Source of the DNA: Leptospira ognonensis
Lineage (GTDB): Bacteria > Spirochaetota > Leptospiria > Leptospirales > Leptospiraceae
NCBI RefSeq assembly: GCF_004770745.1
Contig: NZ_RQGD01000005.1
Span: 62,001-126,000, forward strand
Direction: 5' to 3'
Length of the DNA stretch: 64,000 bases
Shown here piece by piece: positions 35,904-44,885 of the stretch. The notes below the pieces were generated by a model that was not told the DNA's origin, did not search any database, and was given only the letters and a program-made list of their open reading frames with translations. Within the stretch, counting starts at the first letter, position 1. Each line of letters opens with the position of its first letter. Position numbers and translations under genes: made by a program.

Positions 35904-37867
35904 TTGCTATGATACTTTTTCTTATCGTCTATCAATGTTTGCACGACACCTGGATCAGCTAACGTAGAAATATCTCCTAAAGTATCAAATTCATTGCATG
36001 CTATTTTTCTTAGAATCCTTCGCATGATTTTTCCCGATCTCGTTTTTGGCAATCCTGGAGCCCAATGGATGACATCGGGTCTAGCAATCTTACCTATCAT
36101 TTTTTCAACACTCGCAATAAGCTCTTTTTTCAAGGAGTCATTGGTAGAAACACCTTGCTTTACAGTTACGTATGCATAAATGCCCTGGCCTTTAATGTCA
36201 TGGGGAAAACCTACAACGGCAGCCTCTGCAATTGATTTATGTTCAACGAGAGCACTCTCTACTTCCGCAGAACCTATTCTATGACCAGAAACATTTAAAA
36301 CATCATCCACTCGTCCCGTTATTTTAAAATATCCATCCTTGTCACGAGTCGCGCCGTCACCGGTAAAATAATAACCTTTAAATTGTGAAAAGTATGTATC
36401 GAAAAATCTTTTTGGGTCTCCGTAAACTCCACGCATCATGGAAGGCCAAGGTGAAGCTATGCAAAGGTTACCTGATATTTCACCTTTCTCTTTAATTTCA
36501 ATGCCTTCATTGTCCACAAGCACTGGTTTTACGCCGTAAAAAGGAAAACTAGCGGAGCCAGGTTTTTGTGGGAAAGCACCTGGAACGCCCGAAATCATAA
36601 TCGAGCCTGTTTCCGTTTGCCACCACGTATCTACGATCGGGCAATTCGATTTACCGATGTATTTATAATACCATTCCCATGCCTCTGGATTGATAGGTTC
36701 ACCAACGGATCCGAGTAAGCGCAATGTTTTCAAAGAACGTTTATCGATATGATCTAAACTTTCTCGCATCAGTGCACGAATGGCGGTGGGAGCTGTATAG
36801 AATACTGTAACTCCGTATTTATCAATGACATCCCAAAACCTACCATGGTCTGGATAGCTTGGAACTCCCTCAAACATAAGTGAAGTGGCTCCATTTGACA
36901 GAGGGCCATACAAAATGTAACTGTGACCAGTGATCCATCCAATGTCGGCTGTACACCAAAATGTATCCGTCTCTTTATAATCAAAAATGGACTGAAACGT
37001 AAGATTGGCACCTAACAAATAGCCAGCCGTTGTATGAAGGACACCCTTCGGTTTTCCAGTAGAACCAGAGGTATATAAAATAAAGAGTGGGTCTTCTGCA
37101 TCCATCGGCGTAGGAGGACACACTGGCTTTAAGGATGGATCTTTCATCAGGAAATGATACCAGTGATCTCGTCCCTCTTTCCACAAGAGAGTACCTTCAT
37201 CTCCAGTTCTTTTGACGACGATGACATTCTCTATTTTCACTTTCGAAACTTCTAAGGCTTTATCGACATTGCTTTTGAGCTGAATTTGTTTCCCTCCACG
37301 ATATCCGCCATCGGCAGTAATTACAAGCGTTGGTTTACAATCTTCTATTCTTCCATGGAGCGCTTCTGGAGAAAACCCACCAAACACTACTGAGTGCACA
37401 GCGCCAATCCGCGTACATGCGAGAGAGGCGATAGCAAGCTCTGGAATCATCGGCAAATAAATCAATACCCGATCTCCTTTCTTAACTTGCAAATTTTTTA
37501 ATACATTGGCAAATTTATTCACCTCTCGGTATAAATCATGATATGTGAGAACTCTACTTTCTTCTGGGTTATCTCCTTCCCAAATGATGGCAGCTTTGTT
37601 TTTATGCGGAGAATCTAAATGTCTGTCTAGGCAGTTTTGAGAAACATTGATTTTCCCACCTTCAAACCATTTTACTTTAGCCTTAGCAAAGTCATGCGAT
37701 AATACTTTTTTCCACTTCTTGATCCAAGTTAATCGATTGGCTTCTTCAGCCCAAAATTTTTCAGGTTTTTCAATCGAAAGTTTATAACGAGCCTTATATG
37801 TTTTAAAATCAATATTCGCTAATTTTGCGAACTCTTTGCTTGGTGGGACGATTCTCTCTTTTGCCAT
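35900..37867 (-). CDS. acs: acetyl-CoA synthetase
   Basis: A 655-residue AMP-forming acetate-CoA ligase of full length. [14 protein letters not shown] binds the phosphates, WWQTETGS and [14 protein letters not shown] shape the adenylate pocket, and SGKIMRR near the C-terminus holds the catalytic Lys that is often silenced by acetylation. It converts acetate, ATP and CoA to acetyl-CoA in the cytoplasm, which suits an organism living on fatty acids. AGAGGAATGAG precedes the ATG. It ends in an overlapping stop with the TPR gene. Confidence 0.96.
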   Translation of the reverse strand: MAKERIVPPSKEFAKLANIDFKTYKARYKLSIEKPEKFWAEEANRLTWIKKWKKVLSHDFAKAKVKWFEGGKINVSQNCLDRHLDSPHKNKAAIIWEGDNPEESRVLTYHDLYREVNKFANVLKNLQVKKGDRVLIYLPMIPELAIASLACTRIGAVHSVVFGGFSPEALHGRIEDCKPTLVITADGGYRGGKQIQLKSNVDKALEVSKVKIENVIVVKRTGDEGTLLWKEGRDHWYHFLMKDPSLKPVCPPTPMDAEDPLFILYTSGSTGKPKGVLHTTAGYLLGANLTFQSIFDYKETDTFWCTADIGWITGHSYILYGPLSNGATSLMFEGVPSYPDHGRFWDVIDKYGVTVFYTAPTAIRALMRESLDHIDKRSLKTLRLLGSVGEPINPEAWEWYYKYIGKSNCPIVDTWWQTETGSIMISGVPGAFPQKPGSASFPFYGVKPVLVDNEGIEIKEKGEISGNLCIASPWPSMMRGVYGDPKRFFDTYFSQFKGYYFTGDGATRDKDGYFKITGRVDDVLNVSGHRIGSAEVESALVEHKSIAEAAVVGFPHDIKGQGIYAYVTVKQGVSTNDSLKKELIASVEKMIGKIARPDVIHWAPGLPKTRSGKIMRRILRKIACNEFDTLGDISTLADPGVVQTLIDDKKKYHSN

Positions 37868-37950
37868 CTCATTCCTCTATGGGAAAATTTTGGCAAAATG
37901 CGAAAAGATTGTCTAGCCTGATTCCAAAAGATTTTTTAGTCTCTGTTGTT

Positions 37951-38502
37951 TTAATGTGATCCTGTTCGGATTAAATCTAAGAACTCGCTTCTGGTGGTGG
38001 CATCGGATTTAAACAAACCGATCAAACTAGAAGTGAACAATTCCGAATTCTGTTTTTCGACTCCACGCATCATCATGCACAAATGTTTTGCTTTGATGAC
38101 GACGCCAACTCCGAGAGGATCTAAGGTTTCCTGGATCGCCTGAGCAATCTGATCCGTTAGTCTTTCTTGGACTTGCAACCTCCTGGCAAAGACATCTACG
38201 ATCCGTGGAATTTTACTAATACCGATGATCTTCTTATTGGGGATATAGGCTACATGGGCACGACCAAAAAATGGGAGCAAATGGTGTTCGCAGAGGGAAT
38301 AGAGCTCAATGTCGCGTACCAAAACCATTCCTGTTGTCTTTTCTTCGAAAATGGCACCGTTTACGATTTGGCCGATATCGGCTATATAACCACTGGTTAA
38401 GAATTCATACGCCTTCTTAACGCGATTAGGCGTCTTAACAAGTCCTTCCCTAGAAGGATCCTCGCCAACTTGTCTTAGTATTTCTTCTACTAGATCTTCC
38501 AT
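37951..38502 (-). CDS. folE: GTP cyclohydrolase I
   Basis: A 183-residue enzyme that converts GTP to dihydroneopterin triphosphate, the first step to folate and to 7-deazaguanine compounds. [10 protein letters not shown] holds the zinc Cys and His residues, and [10 protein letters not shown] the second zinc Cys. Length and motifs are typical of the type IA enzyme. It lies between acs (84 bases away, same strand) and a divergent glycosyltransferase gene. The QueE-like gene 13 kb away would use a product of the same route. Confidence 0.96.
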   Translation of the reverse strand: MEDLVEEILRQVGEDPSREGLVKTPNRVKKAYEFLTSGYIADIGQIVNGAIFEEKTTGMVLVRDIELYSLCEHHLLPFFGRAHVAYIPNKKIIGISKIPRIVDVFARRLQVQERLTDQIAQAIQETLDPLGVGVVIKAKHLCMMMRGVEKQNSELFTSSLIGLFKSDATTRSEFLDLIRTGSH

Positions 38503-38572
38503 AGTTAATTTGACTCATTCCCCAGAATAAAGAGTTAGATAGTTCTCGTTTTTATCGAGATTATTATCAACC

Positions 38573-39688
38573 ATGGAAAATACAATGAGAAGAAAAATCG
38601 GCTACGATGCACGGATGATTGAACATTCTGGCATTGGCGTTCGCATCCAACATATTTTAAAATTTTGGCCGCTTTCGGAAACGGAAGCCGAGCTTTTTGT
38701 GTTTGGCGACCCTGCCTTACTCAGGAAACATCACCTACCTTCTCATGCACAAATTATAGAATACCGAGCAGGTATCTATTCCCTTAAAGAACTGATGGGC
38801 CATCCAAAAATGAGAGAAATGGATTTTCTTGATATTCCTCATTTCAATATACCTATCTTAAACCTTTCTAAGTGCATCGTCACCATTCACGACCTCATAC
38901 CTTATCATTTCAAACAAGCGCATCGTTCATTTGTTAAAAGAGTTTATCTGAATCTCATCTTAAGAATGATAGCAAGGTTTGCTTACAGAGTAATTTGTGT
39001 TTCAAATTTTACAAAAAATGATTTCACGAAATTTTTTTATCATGGATCAGAAGAGATTTCTGTTATTTACAATGGAATTGATCCCAACGTTTTTTCAGCC
39101 AATGGAAATGAAAACTTAGATGATTTTCGATCTAAACATTTATTACCGAAGGAATTTTTACTCACAATTGGAATCGGAAAGAAGCATAAGAACTTCGAAT
39201 TTTTAATCAAAAACCTCACCTTTTTATGGAAGGAAAATTCTCTAAAACTTCCTCTCGTGATTGGTGGTCTTGGGAAGGAAATCCCTAGAGAAATTCAAAA
39301 TTTTAAGGATCAATTCCCTGAACTGATTGTGCTTTTGCAGCATCTACCTTACGAGGCACTCCCATATGTCTACCAGTCTGCAAAGTTATTCCTCTTTCCT
39401 TCCTTGTTTGAAGGCTTTGGTTTTCCCGTGCTCGAAGCCCAGGCCTCGGGAACACCTGTTCTATCCTCCGATGCCACGGTCCTCCCGGAAATACTGAAGG
39501 AATCAGCTTTGCTCTTCGATGCCAAAAATGACGCTGATTTCCAAAAAAAAATGATCGGATTGCTTTCTGACCAGAAAGAAATGGCTCGTCTCAAATCGGC
39601 AGGCCTATCTAATGCAAAATCCTTTCATTGGAAGGAACAGATTCGCGACCTTCGAATCTTTTATCTTAAAATTTTATCTCAAAAATAA
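38573..39688 (+). CDS. glycosyltransferase, GT4 type
   Basis: A 371-residue GT-B fold enzyme. The N-terminal half carries YDARMIEHSGIGVRIQ, which usually binds the acceptor side, and a central D-L-I-P-Y-H. The C-terminal half has LLTIGIGKKHKNF and the donor-site motif FPSLFEGFGFPVLEA, with the two Glu spaced as in EX7E retaining enzymes. It would add a sugar from a nucleotide donor, perhaps to lipopolysaccharide or exopolysaccharide; the sugar is unknown. A second ATG at 38585 is possible. A BFD-like gene starts within 50 bases downstream. Confidence 0.87.
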   Translation: MENTMRRKIGYDARMIEHSGIGVRIQHILKFWPLSETEAELFVFGDPALLRKHHLPSHAQIIEYRAGIYSLKELMGHPKMREMDFLDIPHFNIPILNLSKCIVTIHDLIPYHFKQAHRSFVKRVYLNLILRMIARFAYRVICVSNFTKNDFTKFFYHGSEEISVIYNGIDPNVFSANGNENLDDFRSKHLLPKEFLLTIGIGKKHKNFEFLIKNLTFLWKENSLKLPLVIGGLGKEIPREIQNFKDQFPELIVLLQHLPYEALPYVYQSAKLFLFPSLFEGFGFPVLEAQASGTPVLSSDATVLPEILKESALLFDAKNDADFQKKMIGLLSDQKEMARLKSAGLSNAKSFHWKEQIRDLRIFYLKILSQK

Positions 39689-39734
39689 CTTGCATGATTT
39701 AGAACTTTGGCAGAGACTGATTCTCAGAACCAGT

Positions 39735-39935
39735 ATGAACAAATGTCATTGTGCCGAAGTTTACTTTGAAGACATCTTAAAGATTGTCAAAGAAACGAAT
39801 CGCCCTTTACTAGAAGTTGCGAAGGATTTGGGGGCTGCTGATACATGCACCGCATGTGTTACGGATATGTTCCACTTCGTTCAAAATGAACTTGAGGGAC
39901 TAACACTTGCAGGAAATTCAACTTATCGATCATAA
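39735..39935 (+). CDS. BFD-like [2Fe-2S] protein
   Basis: A 66-residue protein with C-H-C at 4-6 and C-T-A-C at 39-42, the spacing of the bacterioferritin-associated ferredoxin (BFD) fold that binds a [2Fe-2S] cluster. BFD proteins release iron from bacterioferritin or serve as small electron carriers; no bacterioferritin gene is seen here. The frame is open further upstream to a TTG at 39690, which is an alternative start giving 81 residues. The end overlaps the cupin gene by 29 bases. Confidence 0.68.
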   Translation: MNKCHCAEVYFEDILKIVKETNRPLLEVAKDLGAADTCTACVTDMFHFVQNELEGLTLAGNSTYRS

Positions 39936-40380
39936 GCTATTTGAGAAAGTCATCTCGGAAGCTAAATCCTCTCCACGCAAACGTAAAAATTTTAATTTCC
40001 ACCAGCTAACGGAAGTCTACCAGCGTTTTCTAAACGTCTTAACAACTTCTACTTATGTTTCCGTTCACCGTCATAAATCCGATCCAAAACCCGAAACCTT
40101 TGTCATTCTACAAGGCGAAGTAGGATTTTTAATTTTTAATGATGATGGATCTGTTCGAGAGAAACACCTGCTTTCCTCAAAAGGTCCTGTAGTAGGTATC
40201 GATATTCAGCCAGGAGTCTGGCATAACTTAGTCTGCTTAAGTGACGTAGCTGTCTGCTTTGAAGGGAAGTCCGGTCCCTACATCGAAACTTCAGATAAAG
40301 AATTTCACAGTCTTTATCCCGCAGAAGGCGAATCAGAGTCAGAAACAAAATTAAAAGAATGGAAAGCTCTTTTTTTGTGA
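39907..40380 (+). CDS. WbuC-like cupin-fold protein
   Basis: A 157-residue protein. The TTG at 39907 follows GAGGGA, and I see no better start. The pattern V-Y-Q-R-F-L-N-V-L, T-S-T-Y-V-S-V-H-R-H, K-P-E-T-F-V-I-L-Q-G-E and later I-D-I-Q-P-G-V-W-H-N-L is that of WbuC-family cupins, with three His and one Glu for a metal. WbuC genes occur in polysaccharide loci, which fits the nearby glycosyltransferase. The reaction is not known. It overlaps the next gene by 22 bases. Confidence 0.72.
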   Translation: MQEIQLIDHKLFEKVISEAKSSPRKRKNFNFHQLTEVYQRFLNVLTTSTYVSVHRHKSDPKPETFVILQGEVGFLIFNDDGSVREKHLLSSKGPVVGIDIQPGVWHNLVCLSDVAVCFEGKSGPYIETSDKEFHSLYPAEGESESETKLKEWKALFL

Positions 40381-41351
40381 GAAGCCTCAAAATCATTATG
40401 CTTTTGAGCCTCCTCTCTTTCTGTAAATCCTTACCAAAATTTGTACCAGTCTCCGAACATAAGTTTGAAAAAATCATAACAGATACTTATGAGCGGACTT
40501 TTCATGTTTATATTCCAAAATCAAAAAACGAATCTCCAAAACCATTAGTCTTCGTATTACATGGAGGAGGTGGAACCAGTGAAGGTATGATTTATCTCAC
40601 TCGCATTTCGGAAATCGCAGAAAGAGATGGTTTCATCGCTGTATTTCCAAACGGATTTGAAAACAGATGGAATGATGGAAGAGGAATTTTACGATTCGCA
40701 ACAGATCGATTAAATATAAATGATGTTAGGTTTTTTAGAGATATTGTCGCTTACTTAAAGTCAAACCATCGCATTGATACACAGAGAATTCATATTGTTG
40801 GATTATCGAACGGTGGCTTTATGGCCCAGAGAGCCGTTTGCGAAGCCTCAGATTTATTCGCATCTGGATTTTCCGTTGCAGCAACCACTTCGAAATTTAT
40901 TGAAACGAACTGTGATTTGAAAGAACCAATTTCTTTCGGTTTTATCTTTGGTAAAAGGGATGATGTCATACCGTACTCAGGTGGAACCATTCTAATTCCG
41001 TCTTCTCCCCAAGCAAATTCATCAAAAATAAGTGCTGGAGAAAGTCTATCCTTCACTTCTACTCTAGAAGTTTGGAAAAATAGATTGAAATGTGAATCTG
41101 AAGAAACCCAATACATTGAAAGCCTTAAAAAGAAGTATCCGAAAGAGATTATAAAGTATACATATCGTAATTGTAATCACAGTTCTATGTTAGATGCATA
41201 TTTAATCGAATCTGGCGGTCACTTTTGGCCGCACGGATTCTTTTATGAACATGAGAAAAAATATGGGTATCTAACAAATGATCTGGATGCTTCTAGCGTG
41301 ATTCTCGATTTTTTTAAACGCACGCCTAAACTGGCAACGGGAGTAAACTAA
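40359..41351 (+). CDS. secreted esterase, PHB depolymerase/feruloyl esterase (LpqC) type
   Basis: A 330-residue alpha/beta hydrolase. A signal peptide ends near LLSFC, which suggests a lipoprotein. VLHGGGG forms the oxyanion region, GLSNGGF holds the nucleophile Ser, and GGHFWPHG gives the catalytic His. This set is typical of the LpqC/PHB depolymerase-like esterases that act on polyesters or acylated sugars. A GTG at 40377, overlapping the previous stop (GTGA), is an equally reasonable start and would shorten the n-region by six residues. The next gene starts at its stop codon. Confidence 0.8.
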   Translation: MESSFFVRSLKIIMLLSLLSFCKSLPKFVPVSEHKFEKIITDTYERTFHVYIPKSKNESPKPLVFVLHGGGGTSEGMIYLTRISEIAERDGFIAVFPNGFENRWNDGRGILRFATDRLNINDVRFFRDIVAYLKSNHRIDTQRIHIVGLSNGGFMAQRAVCEASDLFASGFSVAATTSKFIETNCDLKEPISFGFIFGKRDDVIPYSGGTILIPSSPQANSSKISAGESLSFTSTLEVWKNRLKCESEETQYIESLKKKYPKEIIKYTYRNCNHSSMLDAYLIESGGHFWPHGFFYEHEKKYGYLTNDLDASSVILDFFKRTPKLATGVN

Positions 41352-42247
41352 TGTTTTATTCAGAAATTCGAAACAAACAGACAGTATTCTCGACCGTAGA
41401 GGTTGGTGCCGGCGAGCCAGTTTTATTTTTGCACGGCTTTCCCGACAATCATAAGACATTTATTAATATAATGGAACCTGTAAGTCGAGCTGGTTACCAT
41501 TGTGTAGCACCCGTAATGCGTGGTTATGAGCCTAGCTCAATCTCGCATTGGTCGAAACTCCATATAAATGACCTCGTTCTAGATATTTTAGGATGGATGG
41601 ATGATAGAGGCTGGGACCATGTTCACCTCGTAGGTCATAACTGGGGGTCTGTAATCGCGTATGCCTGCGGAATTTACTATCCCATGCGCATTTCCTCGAT
41701 TACTTCCATAGGGGTCCCACTACTTAAAAACTATCAGGAAACACTACTTTGGGCGCCTCAACAATCACTCAATACCTGGTATCTGCTTTTGTTTCAAATT
41801 CCTTACTTGGCGGAGTTGACACTTCGGTCCAATGACTTTGCCTTGATAGATTACTTGTGGAAAGACTGGTCTCCTGATCTCCGCATCGATAAGGAGCATC
41901 TATTAGATATTAAATCCTCTTTTCAAAATCCAGGCGTTCTTACGTCCGCATTGGCTTATTATAGAAATTTGAATGACCTGCTAACGGACTCGGGGCGGGA
42001 AAGCTTGTTAGGCATCATCGACGCAGTGGTTGGTGCGCCTACTCAAGTTCTTTATGGTTTGAATGATGGCTGCTTTCATAGAAACATGTTCGAACAGATT
42101 ATGAAGGAATCTGATTTTCCCCGTGGGCTACGAAAAATAGGTTTTGACCATGCAGGACATTTTCTTCATTGGGAAAGAGCGAACGAAGTGATACATAATA
42201 TTTTATTTTGGTTGGATCTCCACAATTCTAAACGTCAAATTGTTTAA
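41351..42247 (+). CDS. alpha/beta hydrolase of the epoxide hydrolase/haloalkane dehalogenase group, with Asn at the nucleophile site
   Basis: A 298-residue protein. LFLHGFPDN forms the oxyanion loop and DHAGHFLHWE the catalytic His. The nucleophile elbow reads VGHNWGS, with Asn97 where epoxide hydrolases and dehalogenases have Asp (GHDWG). The DNA codon is AAC. Either the enzyme is inactive in that chemistry, or the Asn is deamidated or the substrate differs. The ATG shares a base with the esterase stop codon, so both are co-translated. Confidence 0.8.
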   Translation: MFYSEIRNKQTVFSTVEVGAGEPVLFLHGFPDNHKTFINIMEPVSRAGYHCVAPVMRGYEPSSISHWSKLHINDLVLDILGWMDDRGWDHVHLVGHNWGSVIAYACGIYYPMRISSITSIGVPLLKNYQETLLWAPQQSLNTWYLLLFQIPYLAELTLRSNDFALIDYLWKDWSPDLRIDKEHLLDIKSSFQNPGVLTSALAYYRNLNDLLTDSGRESLLGIIDAVVGAPTQVLYGLNDGCFHRNMFEQIMKESDFPRGLRKIGFDHAGHFLHWERANEVIHNILFWLDLHNSKRQIV

Positions 42248-42262
42248 AGAGGGTTAAGTTCA

Positions 42263-42466
42263 ATGTTTCAAAATATGGGTTTATATGATCGTATAGCACG
42301 GGTGGCCGCAGGGCTTATCGTTGGAGGTCTTTATCTAGGTGGGGTTGTACAAGGAACGGTTGCGATCGTGCTTGCCGTTGTAGCACTCGTCCTAATTGGA
42401 ACCTCAGCGGTTGGTTTTTGTCCCGCTTATCTTCCTTTCAAGTTCTCTACAAAACCTAAACAATAA
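42263..42466 (+). CDS. DUF2892 (YgaP-like) small membrane protein
   Basis: A 67-residue protein with two hydrophobic segments at about 13-28 and 31-50, starting with N-M-G-L-Y-D-R-I-A-R and ending with T-S-A-V-G-F-C-P-A-Y. This is the DUF2892 pattern found alone or attached to rhodanese domains. It sits in the inner membrane; its role is not known. It directly abuts the convergent methyltransferase gene, with stop codons side by side at 42466/42467. Confidence 0.85.
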   Translation: MFQNMGLYDRIARVAAGLIVGGLYLGGVVQGTVAIVLAVVALVLIGTSAVGFCPAYLPFKFSTKPKQ

Positions 42467-43585
42467 CTAAGTTCTTTCCAAACAGGTGAGCACCTCATAA
42501 TGAGGTGTTCTAGGAAAAAAATCTAATAATACCAACTTCGTTATTTTGTAATTATTCTTTTTCAATTCTACGATATCTCTTTTTAAAGTGCTCGGATTGC
42601 AGCTTGAATAGATGATTTTACTAGGTCTGAATTTCACCATTGTCTTGATGATTTCAGGTGTTAGTCCTGCCCTTGGCGGGTTTACGATCCAAGTTGGATA
42701 TTTATCAACAGACTTTGGAATTGGTCGTTGGTATAAATCAATAGCTTCATAGGTAAAATGACCTACTCCGTTTGCCTTTGCATTGGCTTTTGCAAAATCG
42801 ATACTTTTTTGATGCATCTCGATTCCGTAAAGCGAAGATATATTCTGTTTTAAGGATATGCCTATCGTTCCACTACCGCAAAACAATTCCAAAACTTTCT
42901 CTTGGTCGCCTAGCCAAGATGATATTTTTTCAATCCAGGGCGAAATTAAAAAACGGTTGATCTGAAAAAAACCTTTCTCGGGAATTTGCAATGATGTTCC
43001 ATTTAAATTAAATTTTGAAACATCCTTTTCATAATTCACAATGCCTTGTTCCGAAAGTCTTAGGTGAATTGTTTTCTGTTTGATCCATTTATCTTTCAAT
43101 TTTGAATCAAGATTTTTCCACAAAAGCCTCTCATCAAGATTCATACAAACAGACTGGGACTTTTCTACAACCTGATGGGTCTGTTTAGAGAAGAAGCCTA
43201 TGGATTTATTTACATTCTGCCACTGCACATTATTTCTATAAAAGTTTTCTGCTCCAGAAATCACCTCTAGCCACTTTGACTCATTTGGAAACATATCCGA
43301 TAACAACGATTTTTTAATTTCTATCTCTTTAGCATAGGTTATATGTCGAAAGCTACAACCGCCACAGCTTTGGTATACTTCACAGTCAGGAGCGATTCTT
43401 TCCGAGGACGGTTCTAATACTTCTATAACCGTTCCGAACCACTCTTTTTTTCCCTGTTTTTCGAGAGTAATATTTACGGATTCGCCTGGAATTCCTCCAG
43501 TTACAAACACAGCATGTCCATCATGATGGCCAATCGCATAGCCACCATTGACCCATTTTTCCAGTTTTATCTTAAGCTTTTCCAT
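42467..43585 (-). CDS. TrmA/RlmD-family 5-methyluridine RNA methyltransferase
   Basis: A 372-residue protein. Residues 1-57 look like a TRAM domain. A [4Fe-4S] site is suggested by Cys68, Cys74 and Cys77 (CEVYQSCGGC), with a further Cys near 147 (SVCMNL). The methyltransferase part has LELFCGSGTIGI for SAM, then WIVNPPRAG and YSSCNPSTLKRD, which holds the catalytic Cys. It adds a methyl to uridine in tRNA or rRNA; the exact target is not clear. Seventy bases downstream in plus direction start the tRNA genes. Confidence 0.88.
   Translation of the reverse strand: MEKLKIKLEKWVNGGYAIGHHDGHAVFVTGGIPGESVNITLEKQGKKEWFGTVIEVLEPSSERIAPDCEVYQSCGGCSFRHITYAKEIEIKKSLLSDMFPNESKWLEVISGAENFYRNNVQWQNVNKSIGFFSKQTHQVVEKSQSVCMNLDERLLWKNLDSKLKDKWIKQKTIHLRLSEQGIVNYEKDVSKFNLNGTSLQIPEKGFFQINRFLISPWIEKISSWLGDQEKVLELFCGSGTIGISLKQNISSLYGIEMHQKSIDFAKANAKANGVGHFTYEAIDLYQRPIPKSVDKYPTWIVNPPRAGLTPEIIKTMVKFRPSKIIYSSCNPSTLKRDIVELKKNNYKITKLVLLDFFPRTPHYEVLTCLERT
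42488..42510. repeat. strong hairpin in the end of the methyltransferase gene
   Basis: GAGCACCTCA (42488-42497) and TGAGGTGTTC (42501-42510) pair over ten positions, with one G-U, around a three-base loop. It lies just past the DUF2892 stop on the plus strand. No T-run follows on either strand, so it may only act as an RNA stability element or a barrier between convergent transcripts. Confidence 0.35.
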
Positions 43586-43613
43586 TCTCTAGAGCCATTC
43601 ATTGAATATTCAT

Positions 43614-43641
43614 TTGACACTGCACTTGAATTTCCGATAAC
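43614..43641 (+). promoter_or_regulatory. sigma-70 type promoter for the tRNA-Ser pair
   Basis: A perfect -35 box TTGACA at 43614-43619 is followed after 16 bases by GATAAC (43636-43641), a fair -10. Transcription would then begin about eight bases before the first tRNA-Ser. It is the only clear promoter in the 43.6-44.9 kb tRNA/gene array, so the array may be read from here. Confidence 0.6.
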
Positions 43642-43655
43642 GGATAGGTACTCTT

Positions 43656-43739
<84 letters not shown>

Positions 43740-43749
43740 AAGTATTAAT

Positions 43750-43838
<89 letters not shown>

Positions 43839-43845
43839 AAATTGT

Positions 43846-44280
43846 ATGTCAAAATTCACCTCCCAAATAGAGAAATTTAAGAACAAACTTCAAAGATTTT
43901 CAGGTGAAGAGACATATAGTGTTTTGGCAGCTTTGCCTATTTACTTTGCTTGGGTTCCGATTCTCACTTGGTTTTCTAAAACAACTAGAATACGCAGAAT
44001 TTGTCTCTATTCAGCAATTAACACTGGTTTATTCTTTGCCCTGATCCTTATGGCGCAAGTGCTCTCTATTTTACCTTTCCTGGGCGATTTTTTAGCTAAC
44101 TTGGTACATTTCATTGCCATTGTAATTTATCTTGGGCTTGCGGGATTTTTGATTTACTCTGATCGATTCAAAAAAACCATTGAAATACCAATTCTCTCGA
44201 ATTGGGAAACCAAATTAGAAAGCAATTTTGCGCCCATAGCTCAACTGGATAGAGTATCTGACTACGGATCAGAAGGTTAG
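43846..44280 (+). CDS. small membrane protein whose reading frame ends inside tRNA-Arg
   Basis: A 144-residue frame that starts seven bases after tRNA-Ser(GCU). Three or four hydrophobic segments lie at about 25-40, 55-75 and 80-105, so it is an inner-membrane protein of unknown role. The last 17 residues are read from the first 51 bases of the tRNA-Arg gene, giving the well-known spurious-looking ending IAQLDRVSDYGSEG. The true protein probably has this added tail, or the mRNA is cut by tRNA processing before the stop codon. No ribosome binding site is seen in the short leader AAATTGT. Confidence 0.55.
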   Translation: MSKFTSQIEKFKNKLQRFSGEETYSVLAALPIYFAWVPILTWFSKTTRIRRICLYSAINTGLFFALILMAQVLSILPFLGDFLANLVHFIAIVIYLGLAGFLIYSDRFKKTIEIPILSNWETKLESNFAPIAQLDRVSDYGSEG

Positions 44281-44303
44281 AGGTTCAAATCCTCTTGGGC
44301 GCG
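44230..44303 (+). tRNA. tRNA-Arg(ACG)
   Basis: Acceptor stem GCGCCCA with TGGGCGC and discriminator G. D-arm GCTC/GAGT, anticodon stem TCTGA/TCAGA, loop CTACGGA with anticodon ACG at 44264-44266, T arm GAGG/CCTC. Total 74 bases, no CCA encoded. A34 of this tRNA is the usual target of the deaminase TadA, which makes inosine so that CGU, CGC and CGA can be read. A TadA-like gene starts one base later. Its 5' half overlaps the preceding reading frame. Confidence 0.97.
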
Positions 44304-44304
44304 C

Positions 44305-44745
44305 TTGGACTTAGTTGGCAGATTCTTAAACGCATACAAAAGCGCTAAGCAACAATATCCAAACGAAATCCCTTCCTTTACACAGATTTATGATCCATCT
44401 GGAAATCTACTCGCTGAAAGTAATAATCTCGTAGAATCAACGTTAAATGCCACAGAGCATAGCGAGATCAATGCCATCAATAAAGCATTAAAAACTCTTC
44501 GGGAAAAGTATCTCATTGATGTTACTCTTTTAACTGCTTTAGAACCGTGCTTGCAATGTGCGGGTTCCATCCTTCGCGTGAAAATTCCTCGTGTGCTCTA
44601 TTTTCTACCAGCAAAAAAAGGAGAAGGCATCACTTCCTACTCTACAGAGTCCATTTACCTCTTAAATCATTTTCCGAAGTTGGAATATATAGAAAATTCT
44701 GAAATTATGAATGATTTTAAAGAGTTTTTCAAAGAGAAAAGGTAG
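44305..44745 (+). CDS. TadA-like nucleoside/tRNA adenosine deaminase
   Basis: A 146-residue protein of the cytidine deaminase fold. His52 and Glu54 lie in T-E-H-S-E-I, and Cys82 and Cys85 in LEPCLQCAG, which supplies the zinc site and the proton-shuttling Glu. The HSE replaces the usual HAE. LIDVTLLTALEPC and the IPRVLYF strand align with TadA rather than with dCMP or guanine deaminases, though the N-terminus lacks the usual VPVGAV. The TTG at 44305 is the only usable start, one base after tRNA-Arg(ACG), so any ribosome binding site would lie in the tRNA. Confidence 0.75.
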   Translation: MDLVGRFLNAYKSAKQQYPNEIPSFTQIYDPSGNLLAESNNLVESTLNATEHSEINAINKALKTLREKYLIDVTLLTALEPCLQCAGSILRVKIPRVLYFLPAKKGEGITSYSTESIYLLNHFPKLEYIENSEIMNDFKEFFKEKR

Positions 44746-44790
44746 AATTCTATTGACCATTTCTTTTTATGGATGTTCGTAGAACCCATT

Positions 44791-44875
<85 letters not shown>

Positions 44876-44885
44876 AGGTTTCTAA

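Noticed and set aside
44753..44781. TTGACC as a -35 box before tRNA-Ser(GGA)
   Set aside because: No acceptable -10 lies 15-18 bases downstream.
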